Source: an uncultured Clostridia bacterium (GTDB taxonomy: Bacteria > Bacillota > Clostridia > Christensenellales > Borkfalkiaceae). Taken from it: a DNA stretch of 22,918 bases. Of this stretch, positions 13,696 to 21,411 are shown piece after piece (the stretch's first letter is position 1; every line of letters starts with the position of its first letter). Under the pieces are notes generated by a model. The model searched no databases and was not told the origin of the DNA. It saw only the letters and a program-made list of their open reading frames with translations. The stretch is taken from NCBI GenBank assembly GCA_934273135.1, contig CAKQSU010000001.1, forward strand, positions 1 through 22,918, given 5' to 3'. Both the position numbers and the translations under genes were made by a program.

Positions 13696-14955
13696 ATGAA
13701 AAGAACAAGGCTAATTAGTGCGATTTTGGCGTTAACCGTGGCGTTATGCGTTGCTTTGAGCGGTTGCTCGGGCGGCGGCGATAATTCAAGCGGCGCCTCC
13801 GGCGGCGGCAAGAAAAACGAAGACGCGAACGAGTATTACATAAGTAAGCTCGAAATGGTAACTCCGCCGGAGAGAACCGAATACGTAGAGGGCGAAGAAG
13901 CCTTCGACCCGACGGGCATGGTTATAAAAGCCACTTGGAACGACGGCTACGTCGAAGAAAGCGTTTCTTTCAATAAGCTTCGCATAGTCCCCGCCGGCTT
14001 TATCCCGAAAGGCACCGAGGAAGTGAAAATTTACTATGGGGATAAGTATGTTTCCGTTCCGCTTGCCGCGGGCAAAAAGTACTTGCACGTCAAACAAGTT
14101 CCCGTAAAAACCGACTATACGGAAGGCGAAACGTTCGACCCCGAGGGCCTTATACTCGAATACGTTTTGGGCAGCGGAAAATACGTTGATATAGAGGGCT
14201 ACGACGTTTCAAAGGTCGTGTACGACGCGAACAAAAAGCTCGCCGTAGCAGATAAATCGGTTAAGGTTAAGTGGGGCGAATACGAAACGGAAGTTCAGAT
14301 AAACGTCATGAAAGCTTCGCTCAAAATAGAGCTTGAAGACAGTTCTATGGTATCTCTCACCGGCGGCGCGAAAACGAAAGTTTTCCTTGACGAAAACGGC
14401 AAGGCGTGGAGCGATTCTAAATTCACTAATGAAGCTTCCCCTGCAAGCCTCGTAATGATTTCGCAGGCAAGCGGAAGAAACTTCGCTTCGGGTTTCGATA
14501 CGGGCAACGAAAAAATCACGATAAGATTCAACAACGTCGGCACGGGCAAAGCAAAACTCAAAATTCGCGGCGCGTCCAACGCGTACGACGCAAACCCGCC
14601 GTCAAGGGTGGAAGCCGTTCCGCTTTCGGGTATTATGGTGCTTAACGTCAACGGGCAAAACGTGGCTATTCCGGAGGGTTCCGTACTTGAAGGTAAAAAC
14701 AATAACGGTGTCGGCGACAACACACTTTTCACATACTGGTTTACTACGCTTTTGGGCGAAATCGACCTTAAAGACGGCGAAAACGTTTTAGAAATAACAT
14801 TCAAAGTAGAGCTTGTTGACACCGCGGACGAAATCGTGACAAAAGCTAACGGCTGCAAAAAACAGAACTCTACCGAAAAATACTATAAGTATCAAGGTTT
14901 TTTTGGCGTTGCGCTCGGACAGTACGACTACGTACTTATCGAATACATTGATTAA
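13696..14955 (+). CDS. Surface lipoprotein with two Big_3-like domains and a CBM-like domain
   Basis: A 419-residue lipoprotein. The ATG at 13696 is preferred to the one at 13690 because AAGGAG would be only one base from the earlier start. The signal peptide ends at lipobox LSGC with Cys24 lipidated, followed by a Gly/Ser linker. Residues about 50-123 and 130-205 are two bacterial Ig-like Big_3-type modules (YVEGEEAFDPTGMVIKA and YTEGETFDPEGLILEY), used as stalks. The C-terminal 210 residues start with IELED and continue with a jelly-roll-like pattern (IRFNNVGTGKAKLKIRGAS, then LDLKDGEN-like strands), resembling a CBM6/CBM35-type saccharide-binding module. It is the first gene of the operon and lies 12 bases before the GH3 gene. 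Likely role: display of a glycan-binding domain at the cell surface. CBM assignment is by pattern only. Confidence 0.75.
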   Translation: MKRTRLISAILALTVALCVALSGCSGGGDNSSGASGGGKKNEDANEYYISKLEMVTPPERTEYVEGEEAFDPTGMVIKATWNDGYVEESVSFNKLRIVPAGFIPKGTEEVKIYYGDKYVSVPLAAGKKYLHVKQVPVKTDYTEGETFDPEGLILEYVLGSGKYVDIEGYDVSKVVYDANKKLAVADKSVKVKWGEYETEVQINVMKASLKIELEDSSMVSLTGGAKTKVFLDENGKAWSDSKFTNEASPASLVMISQASGRNFASGFDTGNEKITIRFNNVGTGKAKLKIRGASNAYDANPPSRVEAVPLSGIMVLNVNGQNVAIPEGSVLEGKNNNGVGDNTLFTYWFTTLLGEIDLKDGENVLEITFKVELVDTADEIVTKANGCKKQNSTEKYYKYQGFFGVALGQYDYVLIEYID

Positions 14956-14967
14956 CGAGGTAAAAAT

Positions 14968-17900
14968 ATGAAATTGAAAAAACGCGATTTTATAGCGTTC
15001 GGAATAATGGCAATACTTCTCGCCGTGGCGATTGCCGTGGACGTTCTTGCGGGAATGTGGGGCGACGTCATCACGATGCATTTGTACGGCTCGGGGCAAA
15101 ACCTGACAGAGGACAACAAAGAATTGACGGCGGCGTTATCTCAGTCAAGGCTTTTAAACTACGATATAGCGGAAGAGGGCGTAGTTCTCGTTAAAAACGA
15201 GGACGAAACCTTGCCGCTTTCTAAGAACGAAATAAAAAAGATAAATATTTTCGGCTGGTCGAGTTCGGACGGCGGTTGGGTATGTGGTTCGGACGGTTCC
15301 GCCGCTTCGAACGACGGCGTAGCCAAGAATAAACTGAAAATGAACGGCATTTTACAGATGTGCGATAAAAAGTACTGCAAAAAATGCGGTTGGGGCAACG
15401 AAAAGTCGGCTACCGAATGCACTAAAAACGACTGCGGCGGCAAGGAGTTTGTCGATTACGGCATAGAGTACAACAAAGAACTTGCCGCAATGTACAAAAA
15501 CTTCTGCGCTTCCCGCGCGCTTGACGGCAACGGCAACCTGATAAGAGCGTTGATGCGTGACCCGAGATATTATCTCTTAACCGAACCTGCAAGAGAAAAA
15601 TACGACGAAGCAGGCGAAAACGGCAAAACGATTTTGCAAAACGCAAAAGAATATTCGGATATCGCGCTCGTGGTTATCTCAAGGCTCGGCGGAGAAGGCG
15701 TGGATTTACCTTTCGTTCAGTACAAAAACCTTGACGGCACCAAGCCAAAAGTAACCGACCACGACAAAAACGCGCCCGAGGACCCGACGAGAACTTACCT
15801 CGATATCACGACCGAGGAAGAAGCCCTCTTGAAGATGGTTACCGAAAACTTCAAAAAAGTTATCGTTTTGTACAACTCGTGCAACGAAATGAACCTTTCT
15901 TTCCTTGACGATTACGACGTTGATGCCGCGCTTATCTCCAACGGCTTAGGAGAAAACGGAATCTTCGCGCTCCCTGCGCTGTTAACGGGCGACGCTAACC
16001 CGTCCGGCAAAACGACTAATACGCATGCGTACGACTTGACTTACGATTCAACTTTCGTAAACGCCGCGGGAAAAACCCTTTCCAAAGGCTCTTACGTTAT
16101 CTATCAGGAAAACGTATATAGCGGCTATAAGTGGTATGAAACCGCCGATAAAGAGGGTTACTGGGCAGATTACACAAAGGAAATTTCCGACCGTAAAAAC
16201 GGCAAAAAGACCTTGACGGGCTACGACGCGGTCGTTCAGTATCCGTTCGGTTACGGGCTTTCCTACACCGATTTCAAGTGGGAAATTACCGAATTCACAC
16301 CCGCCGTTAAGGACGGGTTTACCGCCGATACAAAATTCACCGTAAAGGTAAACGTCACGAACGTCGGCGACAAGCCAGGCAAAGACACCGTAGAGCTTTA
16401 TGCAACGCCGCCGTATTACGAGGGCGGAATAGAAAAATCCGACGTTAACCTCGTAGCGTTCAAAAAGACCGCGCTTATCCCGGCGGGCGAAACGCAGACC
16501 GTAGAACTGACTTTCAGTGCGTACGACATGGCTTCCTACGACTGCTACGACAAAAACTACAACCGTAACTGCGGTTACGAACTTGACTTCGGCGAATACG
16601 TTTTAAGTTTGAGAACAGATTCTCACACGGTAAAAACCGACGAGGGCGGAAACCCGCTTCAAATAAAATATTCGCTCGACAAAACGTTGAAGATAATGAA
16701 CGATCCGACTACGGGCGAAAGGGTGGCTAACCGCCTTACTGATTACGATGTTATTAGCAAAAATTCCGACGGCGTGTTCGAAACTACGCACGTTGAAGCT
16801 TACGCCGAATGTCAGATAGACGCTTCCGACTCAAACGTTTCCGTAACGTATATGACGAGAGCGGACTTTAAAGGCACCTTCCCTTCAAAAGCTTACGGCA
16901 AGCCGAGCGGAGAAGCCGTTACGAGGCTTAAAAATTATCGTTACGACGGCGAAGACGGTTTGGCACAAACGTATAAGCAGGGCGAGGATAACGGGCTTTA
17001 TCTCTACGTAAGGGAGGACGGAAGCAAGGCTTCCAAATCCGACCTCGAAAGCTGGAACGTTAAGCCTAACCACGAACTGTTAATGGAACTCGGCAATCCC
17101 GCTAACTTCGACAGCGAAAAATGGAAAAAGCTTTTAAACCAACTTTCGGACGCGGATATGGGCGCGCTTATTTCAAGGGGCGGTTACAGAACGGTTGCCG
17201 TTGAATCGGTAGGCAAACGCCATATGCTTGAAAACGACGGACCCGCGGGGCTAAATAGGCACATTCTCGAAGTAGACAAAAACGTAGGCAACCCCGACAG
17301 AACGGGCTGGACGATGTTCTCTATGCCTGCCGTTCTCGGTTGTACCTGGAACAACGATTATGCTTACGCTTTCGGTAACTCCGTCGGTGCGGAAGCAATT
17401 CCGTCCAACGTTACCGGCTGGTACTCTCCCGGCGCAAACATTCAACGCTCGCCGTTCTCGGGCAGAAATAGCGAATATTATTCGGAAGACGCATATCTTA
17501 GCGGAATCATGGCGGCAGAAACGTGTCTCGGAGCGGAAAGCCAAGGTCTTAACGTTTACGTAAAACACTTCGTCGCGAACGACCAGGAAGCGAACAGAAG
17601 TTCCGCAAACACCTGGGCAACGGAACAGACTTTGCGCGAAGGTGCGCTTAAAGTTTTTGAAATCGCCGTTAAAAAGGGCAAAGCCAACGGCGTTATGACG
17701 GCTTTGGGTTGTATCGGCTCGGGCTGGGTCGGCGGGAACTACGCGCTCATTGAAGAAATAATGCGCGGAGAATGGGGCTTTAAAGGTTGCATTATAACCG
17801 ACTCTTACGGCGGTTACATGAATATAAGCACTATGCTTGCCGGCGGCAACGACCTTGCTTTAAACACCGGTAACGGCGACCTCGTTGGCATAAACGGCGA

Positions 17901-18168
17901 CAACCAAAAACGTTACTACGCGCGCAAAGCTTGCAAAAATATTCTTTATGCAAGCGCGAACGCTTACTATATGCACGAAACGCGCGATACTACTCGCGAC
18001 GTTATTACGGTCAACCTTCAAAAAATCACTAAGAGGGATGTTCCCGTCGCTTGGTGGATGTACTGGGGCGTTTTGCCGATTAACGTTATTATAGTTGCAG
18101 GCATCGTCGTCTGGACGGCGTTCATAATAAAAAAGAATAAGCAATCGGCGGCGAAAAATCAACAATAA
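14968..18168 (+). CDS. Membrane-anchored GH3 glycosidase with swapped domain order and zinc-ribbon insert
   Basis: A 1066-residue enzyme starting after GAGGTAAAAAT. Order: N-terminal transmembrane helix (about 10-30); GH3 C-terminal-type alpha/beta domain (about 60-430, IAEEGVVLVKNEDETLPL to YPFGYGLSY); fibronectin-III-like domain (about 445-560); linker; GH3 N-terminal-type barrel (about 720-1000); second transmembrane helix (about 1030-1053). This reversed order is known in a minority of GH3 beta-glucosidases such as one from Ruminococcus albus. The barrel has K866-H867 and the nucleophile D945 in IITDSYGG. Residues 132-157 insert five cysteines (132, 137, 140, 151, 156) in a zinc-ribbon-like spacing, an odd element in a presumably extracytoplasmic enzyme. 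Both ends would be cytoplasmic, with the catalytic part outside. It likely acts on short beta-linked oligosaccharides captured by its operon partners. Confidence 0.88.
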   Translation: MKLKKRDFIAFGIMAILLAVAIAVDVLAGMWGDVITMHLYGSGQNLTEDNKELTAALSQSRLLNYDIAEEGVVLVKNEDETLPLSKNEIKKINIFGWSSSDGGWVCGSDGSAASNDGVAKNKLKMNGILQMCDKKYCKKCGWGNEKSATECTKNDCGGKEFVDYGIEYNKELAAMYKNFCASRALDGNGNLIRALMRDPRYYLLTEPAREKYDEAGENGKTILQNAKEYSDIALVVISRLGGEGVDLPFVQYKNLDGTKPKVTDHDKNAPEDPTRTYLDITTEEEALLKMVTENFKKVIVLYNSCNEMNLSFLDDYDVDAALISNGLGENGIFALPALLTGDANPSGKTTNTHAYDLTYDSTFVNAAGKTLSKGSYVIYQENVYSGYKWYETADKEGYWADYTKEISDRKNGKKTLTGYDAVVQYPFGYGLSYTDFKWEITEFTPAVKDGFTADTKFTVKVNVTNVGDKPGKDTVELYATPPYYEGGIEKSDVNLVAFKKTALIPAGETQTVELTFSAYDMASYDCYDKNYNRNCGYELDFGEYVLSLRTDSHTVKTDEGGNPLQIKYSLDKTLKIMNDPTTGERVANRLTDYDVISKNSDGVFETTHVEAYAECQIDASDSNVSVTYMTRADFKGTFPSKAYGKPSGEAVTRLKNYRYDGEDGLAQTYKQGEDNGLYLYVREDGSKASKSDLESWNVKPNHELLMELGNPANFDSEKWKKLLNQLSDADMGALISRGGYRTVAVESVGKRHMLENDGPAGLNRHILEVDKNVGNPDRTGWTMFSMPAVLGCTWNNDYAYAFGNSVGAEAIPSNVTGWYSPGANIQRSPFSGRNSEYYSEDAYLSGIMAAETCLGAESQGLNVYVKHFVANDQEANRSSANTWATEQTLREGALKVFEIAVKKGKANGVMTALGCIGSGWVGGNYALIEEIMRGEWGFKGCIITDSYGGYMNISTMLAGGNDLALNTGNGDLVGINGDNQKRYYARKACKNILYASANAYYMHETRDTTRDVITVNLQKITKRDVPVAWWMYWGVLPINVIIVAGIVVWTAFIIKKNKQSAAKNQQ

Positions 18169-18182
18169 AAAAGGAGTACGCA

Positions 18183-18326
18183 ATGGAAGACAAAGTTTTA
18201 AAATTTTTTACGGCGGCGAAGGTCGAAATCGTAAAAATAGACGAAAATAGCGTCATCGCGACGAGCGGACTTATTGACAACGAGAATGCTATTATCGGAG
18301 AACCCGACGGGTTTTTGCTCGATTAA
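18183..18326 (+). CDS. 47-residue small protein of unknown function inside the glycan operon
   Basis: The ATG lies 6 bases after AAGGAG, which makes translation very likely. It starts 14 bases after the GH3 stop and ends 12 bases before the start of the next gene, so it is part of the operon. The product begins MEDKVLKFFTAAKVEIVKID, continues ENSVIATSGLIDNENAI and ends in GEPDGFLLD. It has no signal peptide, no Cys and no transmembrane helix. The central pattern VEIVKID-ENSVIATSG resembles, from memory, short uncharacterised Clostridia proteins with a hEhhxFxxxDVIxTSG-like motif. Possible roles are an intracellular regulator, a peptide precursor or a chaperone-like partner; nothing in the sequence decides. 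It was too short to appear in standard ORF calling. Confidence 0.7.
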   Translation: MEDKVLKFFTAAKVEIVKIDENSVIATSGLIDNENAIIGEPDGFLLD

Positions 18327-18338
18327 CGGAGAGAGAAT

Positions 18339-20492
18339 ATGAAAAACAAATTTATAAAAAAAGTAATGTTATCCCTTGTCGTTGTTGCCGCGTTGTCGTT
18401 TGTCGGCGGCTTGGCAACCGTTAAAACGCCCGCTTATGCAGCAGCAAGCGCAAGGGTCGTGAAAGAAGTAGGAATAACGCTAAACGACGGCATAACCGTG
18501 AGATACACGCTTTTAGTTCCCGCGGGATATACGAAAGCCGTTATGAACTTTACGCTTGAAGAAAAGACCTACTCCGTCGAAAAAGACAACCTTGTCGAAG
18601 GCTTAAACACGGTAACTTTCGACAAGACCGCGCCGCAGTACATGGCAAGCGGAATAAGCTATACTCTTTCGCTCACGGGCGAAAATAAAGACGAAATTTT
18701 GGAAGAAAGCGCGGAAGCTTTTTCCGTTAAGTCTTACGCCGAGTCACTCCTTTCATCTTCCGCTTACGAACTTTCTCTGCCTGTTCAAGGCTATGCGGAT
18801 ATGAGGGTTTTGCTTTCCGATTTGCTCTCTTACGGCAAATCCGCCGCGGCGTATTCCGAAATCGGCGCGGATCCGACCGTCGGCGTTACGCTTGATAGTT
18901 CGGTGTTTGTCGCTCCGACCGTTACCGTAAAAAATTCCGTCGGCACGGCTTTTAAAAACGCGGGCTTGTGCTTCGGCGATAAGGTCGGTTTGTACTTCGA
19001 CTTTGCGGGCAAAGCCCAAAAAATAGTCGCGGAAAAGAACGGCGAAGAAAGCGTTATAACCCGCTTTAAAGAAGTTGACGGCTTAAAGCGCGTTATCTAC
19101 GACGATATCGGCGTTTTGGAATTCGATACTCCCGTAACCGTAAAGCTGTATAACGCTGACGATACGGAGCCTTTCGCAAGCGCGACTTACTCGGTTGCAA
19201 GCAATGTTTACTCTTCCGAAAACGGTGTAAATTTTGGAGAAAACATGAAAAATCTTCTCCGCGCCGTCTATGCTTACGGCAAGTCCGCCGAAAAGTACTC
19301 CGAAAGCAAAGCCGTGTTCAACCTTAAAAGCGTCTCGTTCGAAGCGGAAGATGCAAGTTACGTAACTTATCTTACCGAAAATTTGAGAAACAGCGGTGTC
19401 GTAAAAGTTTATTCGAACGGCGGCGCATGCCTCGGTAATTTTAAGACGGGCAATACCGTAACAGTTAAAATAAACGCCGAAACGGCGGGCAAAACCTCAG
19501 TTTCCATGCGCGCGGCAAGCCAGTGGATTGTAAAGTACGGCGTTAATTCGAACGGGAAACCGAATAATATGGGTATGGCGTATATAGCCGCCGATATGTT
19601 GGCTAACAAGGTGTTTAAGCTTCGCGTTAACGACAAGGAAGTTACTCTCGGCGACGATGTTATTATCCCCGGCGGCAAAGCCTCTTCAACGAGCGGCGAT
19701 AAAGCAACTTTCTGTTGTTACGACGACATTCTTCTCGGCGATTTCGATTTTAACGCAGGTGAAAATACGATAGTTTTGGAATTTATCGAACATACGTACT
19801 TTAACAATGATGACGGAAAAACTCTGTCTTCCCCGATAATCGACGGCTTCACCGTCACGAGCGGCGATGTTCATAAGCATATCCCGACCGACGAGGGAAC
19901 AAAAACGAGAACGCACGACCTATATAATTCCGATATAACGGAATACACCTGCTCGCTTTGCAAAACTACTTACAAAGTAAGAAGTTTCGCTCACGATTAC
20001 GCAGATGTTACGGGAACGCCGAATAGTGATTTTTCGGTAGAAGCCGCTTCCGCAAAATCAAACGAAACATTAGGCGATAACGTTGAAATCATCGGTTACG
20101 ACTCTGACAATAATGCCCCGAGATGGTCTAATTCGGGCGGTGTGCTGTATGTCACGAATGTCAGGAATTCCGGTATGAGATTTAACAAAACTATCGAAGA
20201 TGAAACTGTAAATATTTACGTTTACGACGTTTTTAACTCCGGTAATAACGTCGCAAAATACACCGTGGTAATAGAGTTTAACGATGGAGCGGAAGAACGT
20301 AAACTTGTTGATATTTCTGCTGCGGATAACGATAAATGGCGTTATATCGGAAAATACTCTTCCGTAAGATCCGTTGCTCTTTTACAAACCGAATATGAAA
20401 CGAACGAAAAAAAGTTTTTACGTCTTGTAAAGGTCGCTTTCGTACCCGAAAATGAATGCTTCAAGTGTTCCGTTTGCGGAAAGATTAAATAA
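18339..20492 (+). CDS. Large secreted surface protein with tandem N-terminal domains and a CBM-like module
   Basis: A 717-residue exported protein with signal peptide (KKVMLSLVVVAALSFVGG) and cleavage near AYA-AAS, residues 34-37. Two homologous domains follow, at about 40-180 and 205-325; each starts with a strand-rich LNDGI or LCFGDKVGL segment and ends in a helical LLSYGKSAAAY or VYAYGKSAEKY motif, so it is an internal duplication. A carbohydrate-binding-like domain starts at E335 (FEAEDASY), comparable to CBM6/CBM35. After residue 505 comes a Clostridia-style Cys/His segment (HKHIPTDEGTKTRTHD, C538-x2-C541). A beta-rich C-terminal domain ends in C707, C710 and C713. GGAGAGA precedes the ATG. 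No LPXTG or other wall anchor is visible, so it may stay bound by its modules. It is the last gene of the operon; a terminator follows. Function is inferred only from partners. Confidence 0.72.
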   Translation: MKNKFIKKVMLSLVVVAALSFVGGLATVKTPAYAAASARVVKEVGITLNDGITVRYTLLVPAGYTKAVMNFTLEEKTYSVEKDNLVEGLNTVTFDKTAPQYMASGISYTLSLTGENKDEILEESAEAFSVKSYAESLLSSSAYELSLPVQGYADMRVLLSDLLSYGKSAAAYSEIGADPTVGVTLDSSVFVAPTVTVKNSVGTAFKNAGLCFGDKVGLYFDFAGKAQKIVAEKNGEESVITRFKEVDGLKRVIYDDIGVLEFDTPVTVKLYNADDTEPFASATYSVASNVYSSENGVNFGENMKNLLRAVYAYGKSAEKYSESKAVFNLKSVSFEAEDASYVTYLTENLRNSGVVKVYSNGGACLGNFKTGNTVTVKINAETAGKTSVSMRAASQWIVKYGVNSNGKPNNMGMAYIAADMLANKVFKLRVNDKEVTLGDDVIIPGGKASSTSGDKATFCCYDDILLGDFDFNAGENTIVLEFIEHTYFNNDDGKTLSSPIIDGFTVTSGDVHKHIPTDEGTKTRTHDLYNSDITEYTCSLCKTTYKVRSFAHDYADVTGTPNSDFSVEAASAKSNETLGDNVEIIGYDSDNNAPRWSNSGGVLYVTNVRNSGMRFNKTIEDETVNIYVYDVFNSGNNVAKYTVVIEFNDGAEERKLVDISAADNDKWRYIGKYSSVRSVALLQTEYETNEKKFLRLVKVAFVPENECFKCSVCGKIK

Positions 20493-20509
20493 TTTTATAC
20501 CGAAATTTC

Positions 20510-20541
20510 AAAGCCCGACGGTTTTATTCGTCGGGCTTTTT
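20510..20541 (+). terminator. Terminator of the surface glycan operon
   Basis: A perfect 11-bp stem (20510-20520 with 20529-20539, loop GTTTTATT) ends in a run of T residues, 18 bases past the last stop. It is the only strong terminator between 13632 and 20541, supporting a single four-gene transcript. Confidence 0.9.
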
Positions 20542-20545
20542 GCCG

Positions 20546-20633
20546 TTTAATCGACTTATAGGCGGACTTTTTAGAAAAATCGCCATAAAAAGCCGGGAAA
20601 ATTATTTTTTGAAAACCTATTGACAAAATGGGA
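20546..20633 (+). repeat. Conserved 88-bp promoter block, copy 2 (second two-component system)
   Basis: This is the partner of 11235-11323 and starts 5 bases after the glycan operon terminator. The 27 leading bases and the -35 segment are identical or nearly so; the A/T-rich middle differs. Such conservation between intergenic regions of diverged paralogs indicates shared regulation or a recent segmental duplication of the promoter. Confidence 0.85.
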
Positions 20634-20648
20634 ATATTGGGGTATTCT
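20620..20648 (+). promoter_or_regulatory. Sigma-A promoter of the second LytTR/GHKL operon
   Basis: TTGACA (20620-20625), a 17-base spacer and TATTCT (20643-20648), a weaker -10 box than in the first system. Confidence 0.8.
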
Positions 20649-20651
20649 TAA

Positions 20652-20683
20652 TATAAAGCAAAAAAGTTTTCGTTTGCTTTATA
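20652..20683 (+). promoter_or_regulatory. 11-bp hairpin at the 5' end of the second two-component transcript
   Basis: TATAAAGCAAA (20652-20662) and TTTGCTTTATA (20673-20683) form a perfect stem with a 10-base loop. It starts at the expected transcription start and ends directly before AGAGGTG, the ribosome binding site. It may stabilise the mRNA 5' end or affect translation. Confidence 0.6.
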
Positions 20684-20694
20684 AGAGGTGAAGA

Positions 20695-21411
20695 ATGAAT
20701 ATTGCCATAGTAGAGGACAACAAAACCGATTTACAGAGGTTGAAAACTTGCGTGGACGAGTTTTTTAAGGAGAAAAACCTGACGTATTCCGTTTCCGACT
20801 TCGATTCCGGGCTTAAATTTTTGGATAGGGCGAGCGAAAATTTTGACCTTGTGTTTATGGACATAGAGCTTCCCGACCGCGACGGAATGGAAACGGCGAA
20901 AGCTTTAAGGCAGACAAACGCTTCAACGATAATAGTTTTCGTGACAAACCTTGCGCAGTTCGCCGTTGACGGCTATCTTGTGGACGCGCTCGATTACATC
21001 GTCAAACCCGTTTCGTACGGCGGATTCAAACTGAGAATGGAGCGTGTTTTAAAGCGTTACAACGCGACGAGGCGCAACGAAAAAATCTTTGTCAAAACGG
21101 AGGACGGCAGCGCGGTTTTGTTCGTGAACGACGTAAGATACGTCGAAGTAATCAATCATAAAGTCGTTTATCATACGACGTCCGGCAAGGTTGAAAGCAA
21201 GGATTCCCTTGCGAGCGTGGCGAAAGAAACGAAGAAGTTCGGTTTTATTTTGTGCAACAGATGTTACCTTGTCAACTTGCGGCACGTGCGCGCAGTAGGC
21301 GCGGACACGGTGACCGTCGGGGACGAAAAATTGCTTGTGTCGCGCGCGAAGAGAAAGGAGCTTGTTCGGGCGTTGGCGGAATATCTTTCCGCGGGAGGCG
21401 AAAATGTTTAA
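20695..21411 (+). CDS. LytTR-family response regulator (AgrA-like), system 2
   Basis: A 238-residue paralog of the regulator at 11473. The receiver has E7-D8, phosphoacceptor D56 (FMDIELP) and K104 (KPVSYGG). The LytTR domain covers about 140-235 (VRYVEVINHKVVYHT, then CNRCYLVNLRHV). AGAGGTG precedes the ATG. Its last 8 bases overlap the start of the kinase gene, giving coupled translation of a cognate pair. Sequence identity to system 1 is clear along the whole length but moderate, so the duplication is old although the promoters stayed alike. It is expected to bind tandem repeats with a 21-22 bp period, for example at 13562-13593 or 22867-22895. Confidence 0.93.
   Translation: MNIAIVEDNKTDLQRLKTCVDEFFKEKNLTYSVSDFDSGLKFLDRASENFDLVFMDIELPDRDGMETAKALRQTNASTIIVFVTNLAQFAVDGYLVDALDYIVKPVSYGGFKLRMERVLKRYNATRRNEKIFVKTEDGSAVLFVNDVRYVEVINHKVVYHTTSGKVESKDSLASVAKETKKFGFILCNRCYLVNLRHVRAVGADTVTVGDEKLLVSRAKRKELVRALAEYLSAGGENV

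Noticed and set aside
18183..18326. The small operon peptide as a classical AgrD autoinducer precursor.
   Set aside because: It has no central Cys or Ser thiolactone site in an AgrD-like context, no amphipathic N-terminal leader and no AgrB protease gene nearby. A different role is kept open.
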